From positions 1 through 41,660 of the forward strand of contig NZ_JOAI01000055.1 in NCBI RefSeq assembly GCF_000717715.1: 41,660 bases of DNA, written 5' to 3'. Shown piece by piece: positions 7,400 to 17,148 of this stretch (positions are counted from its first letter, which is position 1; each line of letters starts with the position of its first letter). The stretch comes from Streptomyces sp. NRRL B-24484 (lineage in GTDB: Bacteria; Actinomycetota; Actinomycetes; Streptomycetales; Streptomycetaceae). Under the pieces are notes generated by a model. It was not told where the DNA came from, searched no databases, and worked only from the letters and a program-made list of their open reading frames with translations. Position numbers and translations under genes: made by a program.

Positions 7400-7441
7400 G
7401 ATCTCGGGTCCGGTGAGGTTCGGAAGGGCGCTGGCAGGTAT

Positions 7442-7903
7442 ATGGACACAGTGGACAGACAGCTCATCCAGGCACTGCGGGAGAACGGCCGCGCCTCGTA
7501 CGCGGAGCTCGGCCGACTGGTCGGCCTGTCGGGTCCGAGCGTCACCGACCGCATCAACCGGCTGGAGCAGGCCGGGGTGATCACCGGCTACCGCGCCACC
7601 GTCAACCCGGCGTCGCTGGGCTTCGGGGTGACCGCCCTGATCGGCCTTCAGCTCACCGACGCCGCCGACCACGAGGACGTCGCCCACCGCCTCAAGGACC
7701 TCTCCGAGGTCGAGGACTGCTGGTTCATCGCCGGCGACGACTCGTACATGCTCAAGGTGCGCGTCCCGGACGTGGAGGGGCTGGAATCGGCCGTCAAGCG
7801 GATCTCCGGCACCAAGGGCGTGGCCCGCACCCGTACAACCGTCGTACTGTCCACCAAGTGGGAGAGCCGGGTCAGCGACCTGCCGCTGGGCTCCGGCGAG
7901 TGA
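7442..7903 (+). CDS. Lrp/AsnC family transcriptional regulator
   Basis: This is a 153-residue protein. The N-terminal winged helix-turn-helix reads TVDRQLIQALRENGRASYAE then LVGLSGPSVTDRINRLEQAG. The C-terminal part is a RAM ligand-binding domain (ITGYRATVNP, then VEDCWFIAGDDSYMLKVRV). Such proteins form octamers and sense amino acids or related small molecules. The next gene, 27 bases on, is a threonine dehydratase-like enzyme, which suggests a link to threonine, serine or branched-chain amino acid levels. The gene also sits between two menaquinone genes. An inverted repeat at 7355-7399 may be its operator. Confidence 0.88.
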   Translation: MDTVDRQLIQALRENGRASYAELGRLVGLSGPSVTDRINRLEQAGVITGYRATVNPASLGFGVTALIGLQLTDAADHEDVAHRLKDLSEVEDCWFIAGDDSYMLKVRVPDVEGLESAVKRISGTKGVARTRTTVVLSTKWESRVSDLPLGSGE

Positions 7904-7930
7904 CCCCGCGGACGACGGAGGAGTGACACG

Positions 7931-8893
7931 ATGACGCTGGTCGGACTGGAGGAGCTGCGCGCCGCGCAGCAGCGGATCGCCGGGGTGGCCGTACGCACCC
8001 CCCTGCTGCCCTGCCCGTGGGCGGCGGACGGCGAACGCCGGCTCTGGCTCAAGCCGGAGAGCCTCCAGCCGACCGGTGCGTTCAAGATCCGCGGCGCCTA
8101 CAACCGGCTCGCCGCGCTCACCGACGAGGAGCGCGCCCGCGGCGTCGTCGCGCAGTCCAGCGGCAACCACGCCCAGGCGGTCGCCTACGCCGCCGGCCTG
8201 CTCGGCATCAAGGCCGTCATCGTGATGCCGGACACCTCCCCGGCGGTCAAGGTCGAGAACACCCGCGGCTTCGGCGCCGAGGTCGTGCTCGTCCCGCCGC
8301 ACGAGCGCGACACCCTGCCCGCCGAACTGGTCGAGCAGCACGGCTACGTCTGGGTGCCCCCGTACGACGACCGCCACATCATCGCCGGCCAGGGCACCGT
8401 CGGCCTGGAGATCGCCGAGGACGCCCCCGACGAGCTGGACACCGTCCTGGTGCCGGTCAGCGGCGGCGGCCTGATCTCCGGCACCGCCGCCGCGCTCAAG
8501 CTAGCCTGCCCCGGCGTGCGGATCGTCGGCGTCGAGCCCGAACTCGCCGCCGACGCGCAGGCCAGCCTGCGGGCCGGCGAACACCTCGCGTGGCCGGTCG
8601 CCGACACCTACCGCACCGTCGCCGACGGGCTGCGCACCCCCTCGGTCGGCAAGCTGCCGTTCCAGCACCTGCAGGCGTACGTGGACGACATCGTCACCGT
8701 CACCGAGGACGAGATCCGCGACACGGTCGCCCTGCTGGCGCGCCGCGGCCGGCTGGTCGCCGAGCCGTCCGGCGCGGTCGCCCCCGCCGCCTGGTTCCAC
8801 CGCGCCTCCGAGGTCGGCGGCCGGGTCGCCGCAGCCGTGGTCAGCGGCGGCAACCTCGACCCCGCCCTCCTCGGCGAGCTGCTCGCCCGCTAG
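7931..8893 (+). CDS. PLP-dependent threonine/serine dehydratase-like enzyme (no ACT domain)
   Basis: The 320-residue protein is a fold-type II PLP enzyme. LQPTGAFKIRGAYNRL carries the Schiff-base Lys52. Q-S-S-G-N-H-A-Q-A-V binds the substrate carboxylate, VPVSGGGLISGTAAAL binds the phosphate, and the C-terminal VSGGNLDP loop closes the site. The length equals the catalytic domain alone, so there is no ACT-type allosteric domain as in biosynthetic IlvA. That fits a catabolic threonine dehydratase, a serine/threonine racemase-like enzyme or a hydroxyaspartate dehydratase. The GGAGGAG at 7917-7923 serves the ATG. It is probably co-transcribed with the Lrp gene. Confidence 0.85.
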   Translation: MTLVGLEELRAAQQRIAGVAVRTPLLPCPWAADGERRLWLKPESLQPTGAFKIRGAYNRLAALTDEERARGVVAQSSGNHAQAVAYAAGLLGIKAVIVMPDTSPAVKVENTRGFGAEVVLVPPHERDTLPAELVEQHGYVWVPPYDDRHIIAGQGTVGLEIAEDAPDELDTVLVPVSGGGLISGTAAALKLACPGVRIVGVEPELAADAQASLRAGEHLAWPVADTYRTVADGLRTPSVGKLPFQHLQAYVDDIVTVTEDEIRDTVALLARRGRLVAEPSGAVAPAAWFHRASEVGGRVAAAVVSGGNLDPALLGELLAR

Positions 8894-8990
8894 GGGACTC
8901 TCCGCAACCACGTACGTGCGCCCCTGAAGTGCTCGCCGCCGCGCCGCGGGCTTCCCGCGCCCCTGTGGCCGGGCCCCGCATACCGAGGCG

Positions 8991-8996
8991 TAGGCT
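8991..8996 (+). promoter_or_regulatory. Candidate -10 box (TAGGCT) of mqnE
   Basis: TAGGCT lies 45 bases before the mqnE ATG and would give a 5' leader of about 38 bases that includes the GAGGCGGGG ribosome site. The -35 is not obvious. The 8894-9041 gap also holds a 10-bp palindrome (8909-8918) with no evident role. Confidence 0.35.
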
Positions 8997-9041
8997 CGGT
9001 TCCGGCATTGTTTCGGCAGGTACGAGAGGCGGGGTCACCGC

Positions 9042-10205
9042 ATGGACGCAGGGCTGAAGCGCGAGCTGGAGGCGAAGGTCTACGCGGGAGAGCGGCTGAC
9101 CCGCGAGGACGGCATCGCGCTCTACGAGAGCGACGACCTGGCCTGGCTGGGCGGCCTCGCCCACCACGTGCGGACGCGGAAGAACGGCGACGTCGTCCAC
9201 TTCAACGTCAACCGCCACCTCAACATGACCAACGTGTGCAGCGCCTCCTGCGCCTACTGCTCCTTCCAGCGCAAGCCGGGCGAGAAGGACGCGTACACCA
9301 TGCGCATCGAGGAGGCCGTCCGCCTGGCCAAGGCCATGGAGGTCGAGTCCCTCACCGAGCTGCACATCGTCAACGGCCTGCACCCCACGCTGCCCTGGCG
9401 CTACTACCCGCGCTCGCTGCGCGAGCTGAAGGCCGCCCTGCCGAACGTCTCGCTGAAGGCCTTCACCGCCACCGAGATCCACTGGTTCGAGAAGATCAGC
9501 GGCCTGACGGCGAGCGAGATCCTCGACGAACTGATCGACGCCGGCCTGGAGTCGCTCACCGGCGGCGGCGCGGAGATCTTCGACTGGGAGGTCCGTCAGC
9601 ACATCGTGGACCACGCCACCCATTGGGAGGACTGGTCGCGGATCCACCGCCTGGCGCACGAGAAGGGCCTCAAGACCCCGTGCACCATGCTGTACGGCCA
9701 CATCGAGGAGCCCCGGCACCGGGTCGACCACGTGCTGCGGCTGCGCGAGCTGCAGGACGAGACCGGCGGCTTCCAGGTCTTCATCCCGCTGCGCTACCAG
9801 CACGACTTCCACGACTCCAAGGACGGCGTCGTCCGCAACCGGCTGATGGACCGCACCGAGATGGCCACCGGCGCCGAGGCGCTGAAGACCTTCGCGGTCT
9901 CCCGGCTGCTCTTCGACAACGTCCAGCACGTCAAGGTGTTCTGGGTGATGCACGGCGTCACCACCGCGCAGCTGGCGCTCAGCCACGGCGCCGACGACAT
10001 GGACGGCTCGGTCGTCGAGTACAAGATCACCCACGACGCGGACAACTTCGGCACGCCGAACAAGCTGGGCCGTGACGACCTGCTCGAACTGATCCGTGAC
10101 GCGGGCTTCCGCCCCGTCGAGCGGAACACCCGGTACGAGATCATCCGCGAGTACGAGGGCCCGGACCTGACCCGCCGGGAGACCCCGCAGGCCATGCGCC
10201 TCTGA
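9042..10205 (+). CDS. mqnE: Aminofutalosine synthase (radical SAM)
   Basis: The 387-residue protein has the radical SAM motif C66SASC70AYC73SF, preceded by NRHLNMTNV, which is characteristic of the MqnE/MqnC/CofGH group. ESLTELHIVNGLHP and LKAFTATEIHWFE are typical of MqnE. The enzyme adds the 5'-deoxyadenosyl radical to 3-[(1-carboxyvinyl)oxy]benzoate to make 6-amino-6-deoxyfutalosine, an early step of the alternative menaquinone pathway. MqnC shares the motif but differs in later segments, and the dehydratase/Lrp/mqnM neighbourhood favours MqnE. It ends at a perfect 15-bp terminator hairpin. Confidence 0.92.
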   Translation: MDAGLKRELEAKVYAGERLTREDGIALYESDDLAWLGGLAHHVRTRKNGDVVHFNVNRHLNMTNVCSASCAYCSFQRKPGEKDAYTMRIEEAVRLAKAMEVESLTELHIVNGLHPTLPWRYYPRSLRELKAALPNVSLKAFTATEIHWFEKISGLTASEILDELIDAGLESLTGGGAEIFDWEVRQHIVDHATHWEDWSRIHRLAHEKGLKTPCTMLYGHIEEPRHRVDHVLRLRELQDETGGFQVFIPLRYQHDFHDSKDGVVRNRLMDRTEMATGAEALKTFAVSRLLFDNVQHVKVFWVMHGVTTAQLALSHGADDMDGSVVEYKITHDADNFGTPNKLGRDDLLELIRDAGFRPVERNTRYEIIREYEGPDLTRRETPQAMRL

Positions 10206-10244
10206 CGTCCCGCCAGCTGCCGCGGCCGGTTCCGCGCCGCCGCA

Positions 10245-10279
10245 CCGGGGCCCGTCGGCACCAGGCCGACGGGCCCCGG
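10245..10279 (+). terminator. Perfect 15-bp hairpin terminator after mqnE
   Basis: CCGGGGCCCGTCGGC (10245-10259) pairs without mismatch with GCCGACGGGCCCCGG (10265-10279) around the loop ACCAG, 40 bases beyond the mqnE stop. Confidence 0.75.
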
Positions 10280-10440
10280 CGCGTGTCCGGGCCCGTACGC
10301 CCCGGCCCCGGCAACACCCCTGCGGGGTTTGTCCGATCGGCGCAGCTTCGCCAACGCCGTCCCGCGGACCGCGTATGCTCACAGGCTCACCACACGCCCC
10401 GGGTTTCGTCCTGGCCCGGGACTTTGGGAGGATCGTCCCC

Positions 10441-11376
10441 ATGTCCGGTTCCCATCGCAGCACCAGCCACCACCTCCCGGCCGACGTGCCGGGTCCCCGC
10501 GGCAGTGCGGACGGTCAGGCGCCACGGCCGCGCGGACACCGGCGGAAGGCCAAGCCGAAGCGCCGCGGCGGCAAGACCCTGATGGGCGGCACGGCCGTGC
10601 TGCTGGCCGCGGCCGCGGGCTGGTTCACCGTCGGGCAGGGCCGGGCGATCCCGTCGTTCACGAGTGCCGGGGCGCCCGAGCGTCCCGAGGCCGACACGAC
10701 GCACGCCGACATCGCGCCGCTGTCGGCCGGCGGCCACACCCAGGACCCGGCGGCCGCGAACCGCTCCGACCGCACCGACGGCACCGTCGCGGTCATCCCC
10801 GGCCTCGGCGCGTCCTTCCTCGCCAAGATCCCGGCCGAGACGAAGCAGGTCGTGGTCGCCTCCGGCAAGGACAAGGACTCCGCGGACACCGTCGTCACGC
10901 TCTGGACGCGCACCCCCGACAACCGCTGGCGGCCCGGCCAGGCGTGGGCCGCGCACAACGGCTACAAGGGCTGGTCCGCGGAGAAGCGGGCCGGCGACCT
11001 GCACAGCCCGATCGGCGTCTTCGACCTCACCGACGCCGGCGGCCGCAAGGCCGACCCGGGCAGCAAGCTGCCGTACGACAAGGACGCGAACTTCGTGGTC
11101 GGCGGCAAGGGCTTCAACGGCGAGCCGCTGGCCGGCTCCTTCGACTACGTGGTGGCGATCAACTACAACCGGGTGGCCGGCCGCTCCCCGCTGGACACCG
11201 CGTCGCCCGAGGGCAAGGCGAAGGGCGGCGGCGTCTGGCTGCACGTCGACCACGGCGGCCCCACCCACGCCTGCGTCTCGCTGCCCGAGGCGAACATGAT
11301 CGAGCTGATCCGGGCCCTCGACCCGGCCGCCCACCCCGTCATCGCGATGGGCGACGCCGCGGCACTGGCTACCTGA
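10441..11376 (+). CDS. Membrane-anchored L,D-transpeptidase (YkuD-like) family protein
   Basis: The 311-residue product has a basic cytoplasmic head (RGHRRKAKPKRRGGK), one hydrophobic segment at about residues 47-63 and a linker rich in A, D and P. The extracellular domain ends in GVWLHVDHGGPTHACVSLPE. The His268/His271 and Cys278 arrangement matches the YkuD active site H-x(n)-G-x(n)-[ST]-x-x-C-V. Here the residue before the Cys is Ala rather than the usual Gly, and the Arg after C-V is Ser, as in the GCVSL subgroup. Family members form 3-3 cross-links or attach proteins to peptidoglycan. GGGAGG precedes the ATG at 10441; an earlier in-frame ATG at 10375 has no ribosome site. Confidence 0.8.
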   Translation: MSGSHRSTSHHLPADVPGPRGSADGQAPRPRGHRRKAKPKRRGGKTLMGGTAVLLAAAAGWFTVGQGRAIPSFTSAGAPERPEADTTHADIAPLSAGGHTQDPAAANRSDRTDGTVAVIPGLGASFLAKIPAETKQVVVASGKDKDSADTVVTLWTRTPDNRWRPGQAWAAHNGYKGWSAEKRAGDLHSPIGVFDLTDAGGRKADPGSKLPYDKDANFVVGGKGFNGEPLAGSFDYVVAINYNRVAGRSPLDTASPEGKAKGGGVWLHVDHGGPTHACVSLPEANMIELIRALDPAAHPVIAMGDAAALAT

Positions 11377-11481
11377 CCCCTGTCGTTTGCGGGGATTTGT
11401 CACCCTTCTACAGCCAAACTCCCCGGATACTGTTCCGGTGCGTCACCGGGAGACTGGCCGGTAACCCGGTTGAGTTGATGT

Positions 11482-12426
11482 ATGACCGCCTCCCGCATCG
11501 TGGCGCTCGGCCACTACCAGCCGCCCAAGGTCCTCACCAACGACGACCTGGCGAAGCTGGTCGACACCGACGACGAGTGGATCCGCTCCAGGGTGGGCAT
11601 CCGCACCAGGCACATCGCGGTCGACGAGACCCTCGTCGACCTCGCCGCCGAGGCCGCGCAGAAGGCGCTCGCCGCGAGCGGGCGCCAGGCCCACGAGGTC
11701 GACCTCGTGGTGGTCGCCACCTGCACCGCGGTCGAGCGCAGCCCCAACACCGCCGCCGCGGTCGCCGCCCGGCTCGGCATCACCGCCCCGGCGGCGTACG
11801 ACATCAACACCGTCTGCTCCGGCTTCTCCTACGCGCTGGCCACCGCGGACCACGCGCTGCGGGCCGGTGCCGCCACCCGCGCCCTGGTGATCGGCGCGGA
11901 GCGGATGTCCGACACCATCGACTGGACGGACCGGTCCACCTGCGTGATCTTCGGCGACGGCGCCGGTGCCGCAGTGGTGGAGGCCGTCCCCGACGAGCAG
12001 GCCGGCATCGGCCCGGTGGTGTGGGGCTCGGAGCCCGCGAAGGGCGACGCGGTGGTCATCACCGGCTGGGACCCGACCATCAGCCAGCAGGGCCAGGCGG
12101 TGTTCCGCTGGGCCACCACCCGGATCGCCCCGCTCGCCCGGGAGACCTGCCTCAAGGCCGGGCTGGACCCGTCGGAGCTCCGCGGCTTCGTCGCGCACCA
12201 GGCCAACCTGCGGATCATCGACGCCATCGCCGGCAAGCTCGGCGCGGCCCCGGACGCGGTGATCGCCCGCGACGTGGTGGACTCCGGCAACACCTCCGCC
12301 GCCTCGATCCCGCTCGCCCTCAGCAAGCTCGTGGAGCGCGGCGAACTGCGCTCGGGCGACCCGGTGCTGCTGTTCGGCTTCGGCGGCGGCCTGGCCTACG
12401 CCGGCCAGGTGGTGCGCTGCCCGTAG
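11482..12426 (+). CDS. 3-oxoacyl-ACP synthase III (FabH-like ketosynthase)
   Basis: The 314-residue product has the KASIII layout: DEWIRSRVGIRTRHIA near the N-terminus, catalytic Cys112 in NTVCSGFSYAL, His239 in VAHQANLRIID and Asn270 in DSGNTSAASIPLAL, ending in GFGGGLAYAGQVV. FabH enzymes condense an acyl-CoA starter with malonyl-ACP and set the branching of fatty acids. No other fab gene is adjacent, so this looks like an additional FabH that could supply a dedicated starter unit or acylate a small molecule rather than the housekeeping copy. The start lacks a strong ribosome site. A CCGGTG/CACCGG hairpin lies upstream at 11435-11449. It ends at the palindrome at 12456. Confidence 0.88.
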   Translation: MTASRIVALGHYQPPKVLTNDDLAKLVDTDDEWIRSRVGIRTRHIAVDETLVDLAAEAAQKALAASGRQAHEVDLVVVATCTAVERSPNTAAAVAARLGITAPAAYDINTVCSGFSYALATADHALRAGAATRALVIGAERMSDTIDWTDRSTCVIFGDGAGAAVVEAVPDEQAGIGPVVWGSEPAKGDAVVITGWDPTISQQGQAVFRWATTRIAPLARETCLKAGLDPSELRGFVAHQANLRIIDAIAGKLGAAPDAVIARDVVDSGNTSAASIPLALSKLVERGELRSGDPVLLFGFGGGLAYAGQVVRCP

Positions 12427-12455
12427 TGCGCCGGGCGCGCACCGGTACGTGGACA

Positions 12456-12501
12456 CAGCAGTGGGGCGCCGGAATCCTCGGATTCCGGCGCCCCACTGCT
12501 G
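12456..12501. terminator. 22-bp perfect palindromic terminator between convergent genes
   Basis: The arm 12456-12477 (begins cagcagtggggcgc, ends ggaatcc) pairs perfectly with 12480-12501 around TC. The real loop is probably four bases. It lies between fabH (plus) and the TetR gene (minus) and can serve both. Confidence 0.8.
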
Positions 12502-12560
12502 CTCGGGCACGTCACGGTGCGTCGGCGAACCTCCCCCGAGGACACGGCCGCCGCCCGCCA

Positions 12561-12584
12561 CGCCCCGGACAGGAGGCCGGGGCG
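12561..12584 (-). terminator. Second hairpin after the TetR gene
   Basis: CGCCCCGG (12561-12568) pairs with CCGGGGCG (12577-12584) over an 8-base loop, 32 bases downstream of the TetR stop on the minus strand. It is weaker than the palindrome at 12456. Confidence 0.4.
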
Positions 12585-12615
12585 CACGTGCGAAGTGGAC
12601 GGTGGTGGTACGGCG

Positions 12616-13257
12616 CTACTTGGGCGGCTTCTTGCCGGCGACGCCCATGTAGACCTGCAGGGCCAGGTTGGGCTTGAGGTCCTTCACCTTCACGCCCCAG
12701 GAGGTGAAGGCCTTCTGGTGCTCCGCCGCGGAGGCGAGCAGGGAGACGAGCGAGCCCGCCACGGCGGCCGGGTCGATCGTCTTGTCGGTCTTCCCCTGGT
12801 TCGTCCGGACGGCCTCGGTGAGCGGGGAGACCACCGAGTTGAGCACCTTCATCCGGATCTTGAAGAACCGTTTGTCCCCCTCGGCAGCACCGAGAGTGAC
12901 CACTCGAAGAATGGCATCGTTCTTGCGCCAGAAGGCGAGGAAACCGTCCACCAGTTCTTCCGAAGTGGCGGCACCGGTCTTTCCCGCCCAGGACTTTCCT
13001 TCGACGAGCTCTTTGAGCCCGCCGCTGTCCTCGGCCATTTCCTCTGCGATCTCGAGGACGGCGCCCTCGACATCCGGGAAGTACTGGTAGAAGGTCGCGG
13101 GGGAGGTACCCGCCATACGGGCGACGTCGATGACCTTGACGTCCCGGTAAGGCGACGTGCTGAGCATCTCGCGGAGGCAGTCGAGCAGCTTCTGCCGCGT
13201 CTCCTGTCCGCGTCGCCCGGCGACGCGACCGTCGACGGTGCGAACTTGTCCTGTCAT
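12616..13257 (-). CDS. TetR-family transcriptional regulator
   Basis: The 213-residue protein has a TetR_N helix-turn-helix: RQKLLDCLREMLSTSPYRDV, then VIDVARMAGTSPATFYQYFP at about residues 40-62. The C-terminal ligand domain is helical and matches no ligand class I can name. The codon usage between 12840 and 13100 looks somewhat less GC-extreme than in the neighbours (for example ttccgaagtggcgg, tcgaagaatggcat), but the frame is intact. It converges on fabH and is divergent from the AfsK-like kinase across a 420-base gap, so either could be a target. The ATG at 13255-13257 lacks a strong ribosome site. Confidence 0.88.
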   Translation of the reverse strand: MTGQVRTVDGRVAGRRGQETRQKLLDCLREMLSTSPYRDVKVIDVARMAGTSPATFYQYFPDVEGAVLEIAEEMAEDSGGLKELVEGKSWAGKTGAATSEELVDGFLAFWRKNDAILRVVTLGAAEGDKRFFKIRMKVLNSVVSPLTEAVRTNQGKTDKTIDPAAVAGSLVSLLASAAEHQKAFTSWGVKVKDLKPNLALQVYMGVAGKKPPK

Positions 13258-13677
13258 GCCGTCAGCTTACCGTGGCACGATCTTGGCGCGATTCGGTGAT
13301 GCGACAATTAGGCCGCTCGTGGTGGTAATGGAGCGCCCGGACGGATATTCAGCGCTCCCGTTGTAGCCCCCCCGTGCACTGATGACCCCACAGCGTGACG
13401 GCCGGTCTGCTGAGGGGTGGTCGGATGACAGGCAGTGATCGCCGGGGCGGTCGGACGGACCCCTCGGAGGGCGCGTCCGGGCCCCGCGCGGTCGCGCCGG
13501 GTCGTTCCGGGGCGGCCCGGGGCGCCGCCGGGGCGCACGTCCGGAGCGGACGCGGCCCGTCCGGAACGGCCTGCCCGCGCGGCGCGGGCGGGGGAGATTG
13601 GCTCCCGGGGGGTGGGCATTGGAGAATCGGGTGCGCACCCCGGACGGGGGACGGCACAACGGGGAGGTGGCAGCTCA
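13258..13677. other. Divergent intergenic region between TetR gene and kinase gene
   Basis: This 420-base gap should hold two promoters. For the TetR gene, the minus strand has TTGTCG (13307-13302) and CAAGAT (13285-13280) 16 bases apart, a modest candidate. The 13430-13620 part is extremely GC-rich and lacks a convincing gene. GGGGAGG at 13661-13667 is the ribosome site of the kinase. No obvious TetR operator dyad was found. Confidence 0.4.
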
Positions 13678-15963
<2,286 letters not shown>

Positions 15964-15978
15964 TAGGAGCCGGGAGGA

Positions 15979-16007
15979 GGCCCCGCGCCCGGTGGGCCGG
16001 CGGGGCC
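15979..16007. terminator. Hairpin between kinase and epimerase genes
   Basis: GGCCCCGC (15979-15986) pairs with GCGGGGCC (16000-16007) in the 58-base gap between the convergent kinase and epimerase genes, and could serve both. Confidence 0.5.
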
Positions 16008-16021
16008 GCGGGGTCAGCCCG

Positions 16022-16996
16022 TCACAGCCCGGGGTGGCGGGCCCGCCAGCCCGCCCAGGCGGACTCGATCATGTCGTCGACGCCGTACTGCGCCGACCAG
16101 TCCAGCTCCTTGTGGATCAGGTCGGCCGCGGCGACCACCCGGGCCGGGTCGCCCGCCCGGCGCGGGGTGACCTCGGGCTCCACCGCGAGGCCCGTGATCC
16201 GGGCGATCGCGTCCAGCATGCCGCGGACGGAGACGCCCTCGCCGCGGCCGATGTTCAGGGTCAGGCTCACCGGCTCGCCGGCCGCGTCCAGTCGGCGGAC
16301 GGCGGCCAGGTGCGCGGCCGCCACGTCCTCGACGTGGATGTAGTCGCGGATGCAGGTGCCGTCCGGGGTCGGGTAGTCGTCGCCGAAGACCAGCGGCGGC
16401 AGGCCGTCGGTGAGCCGCTGGAAGACCATCGGCACCAGGTTGGTGACCCCGTCGTCGGCCAGCTCGGGCGAGGCCGCGCCGGCCACGTTGAAGTACCGCA
16501 GCGAGACGGTCGACAGCCCGTACGCCTGCGCCGCGGCCGCCAGCAGCCACTCGCCGACCAGCTTGGTCTCGCCGTACGGGTTGATCGGCGCGCACGGGGT
16601 CGACTCCGTCACCAGGTCGGCGTCCGGCATGCCGTAGACCGCGGCCGAGGAGGAGAACAGCACCTTGCGGACGCCGCCGGCGACGGCCGCCGCCAGGACG
16701 GTCCGCAGGCCCTCGACGTTCTCCCGGTAGTAGAGCAGAGGCTCCGCGACCGACTCGCCGACCTGCTTCTTGGCCGCGACGTGCAGCACCCCGGTGACGC
16801 CGTGCTCGCGCAGGGTCGTGTCCAGCAGCGCCCGGTCGAGCGTCGAGCCGACCACCAGGGGCACCCCGGCGGGCAGCCGGCCGGCCGAGCCGGAGCTGAG
16901 GTCGTCCAGGACGACCACCCGCTCACCGGCCCCGGCCAGCTGCCGCACGACGTGTCCCCCGATGTAGCCGGCGCCGCCCGTGATCAACCAAGTCAT
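16022..16996 (-). CDS. galE: UDP-glucose 4-epimerase (extended SDR)
   Basis: The 324-residue protein begins TWLITGGAGYIGGHVVRQL, the NAD-binding G-x-x-G-x-x-G motif. SSSAAVYG carries the catalytic Ser/Thr region, NPYGETK holds Y141-x3-K145, and YFNVAGA and CIRDYIHVEDVAAAHL are GalE hallmarks. It interconverts UDP-glucose and UDP-galactose, or the GlcNAc/GalNAc forms. It is divergent from the glycosyltransferase genes at 17149-23049, so it may feed UDP-galactose or UDP-GalNAc to that glycopolymer set. No galT or galK is adjacent, which argues for a biosynthetic role. The ATG at 16994-16996 starts directly at the Rossmann strand. Confidence 0.88.
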   Translation of the reverse strand: MTWLITGGAGYIGGHVVRQLAGAGERVVVLDDLSSGSAGRLPAGVPLVVGSTLDRALLDTTLREHGVTGVLHVAAKKQVGESVAEPLLYYRENVEGLRTVLAAAVAGGVRKVLFSSSAAVYGMPDADLVTESTPCAPINPYGETKLVGEWLLAAAAQAYGLSTVSLRYFNVAGAASPELADDGVTNLVPMVFQRLTDGLPPLVFGDDYPTPDGTCIRDYIHVEDVAAAHLAAVRRLDAAGEPVSLTLNIGRGEGVSVRGMLDAIARITGLAVEPEVTPRRAGDPARVVAAADLIHKELDWSAQYGVDDMIESAWAGWRARHPGL

Positions 16997-17103
16997 GCCC
17001 GAGATCCTATGCGGCACCCGTTCGAAACCGCGGTGACCGGCGGCCGGTGCGGGCCGGGCGTGTTCGAGTCGAGTTGTCCGACACCCCGATAAGTACGGTC
17101 CGG

Positions 17104-17109
17104 TACGAT
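17104..17109 (+). promoter_or_regulatory. Candidate -10 box (TACGAT) for the glycosyltransferase genes
   Basis: TACGAT lies 40 bases before the GT2 start in the 152-base divergent gap with galE. Possible -35 matches (GACACC at 17080-17085, 18 bases upstream) are weak. The ribosome site GGGAGGAG at 17130-17137 is strong. Confidence 0.35.
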
Positions 17110-17148
17110 CGCAGGCGGTTATCGTCAGCGGGAGGAGCAGGTCGCGGG

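Noticed and set aside
8909..8918. CACGTACGTG palindrome after the dehydratase gene
   Set aside because: Only 10 bp, not placed against a promoter element, and likely to occur by chance in such DNA.
13395..13677. Extension of the kinase reading frame upstream of 13678
   Set aside because: The added residues are low-complexity R/G/A/P, and GGGGAGG directly precedes the GTG at 13678, where the family's N-terminus begins.
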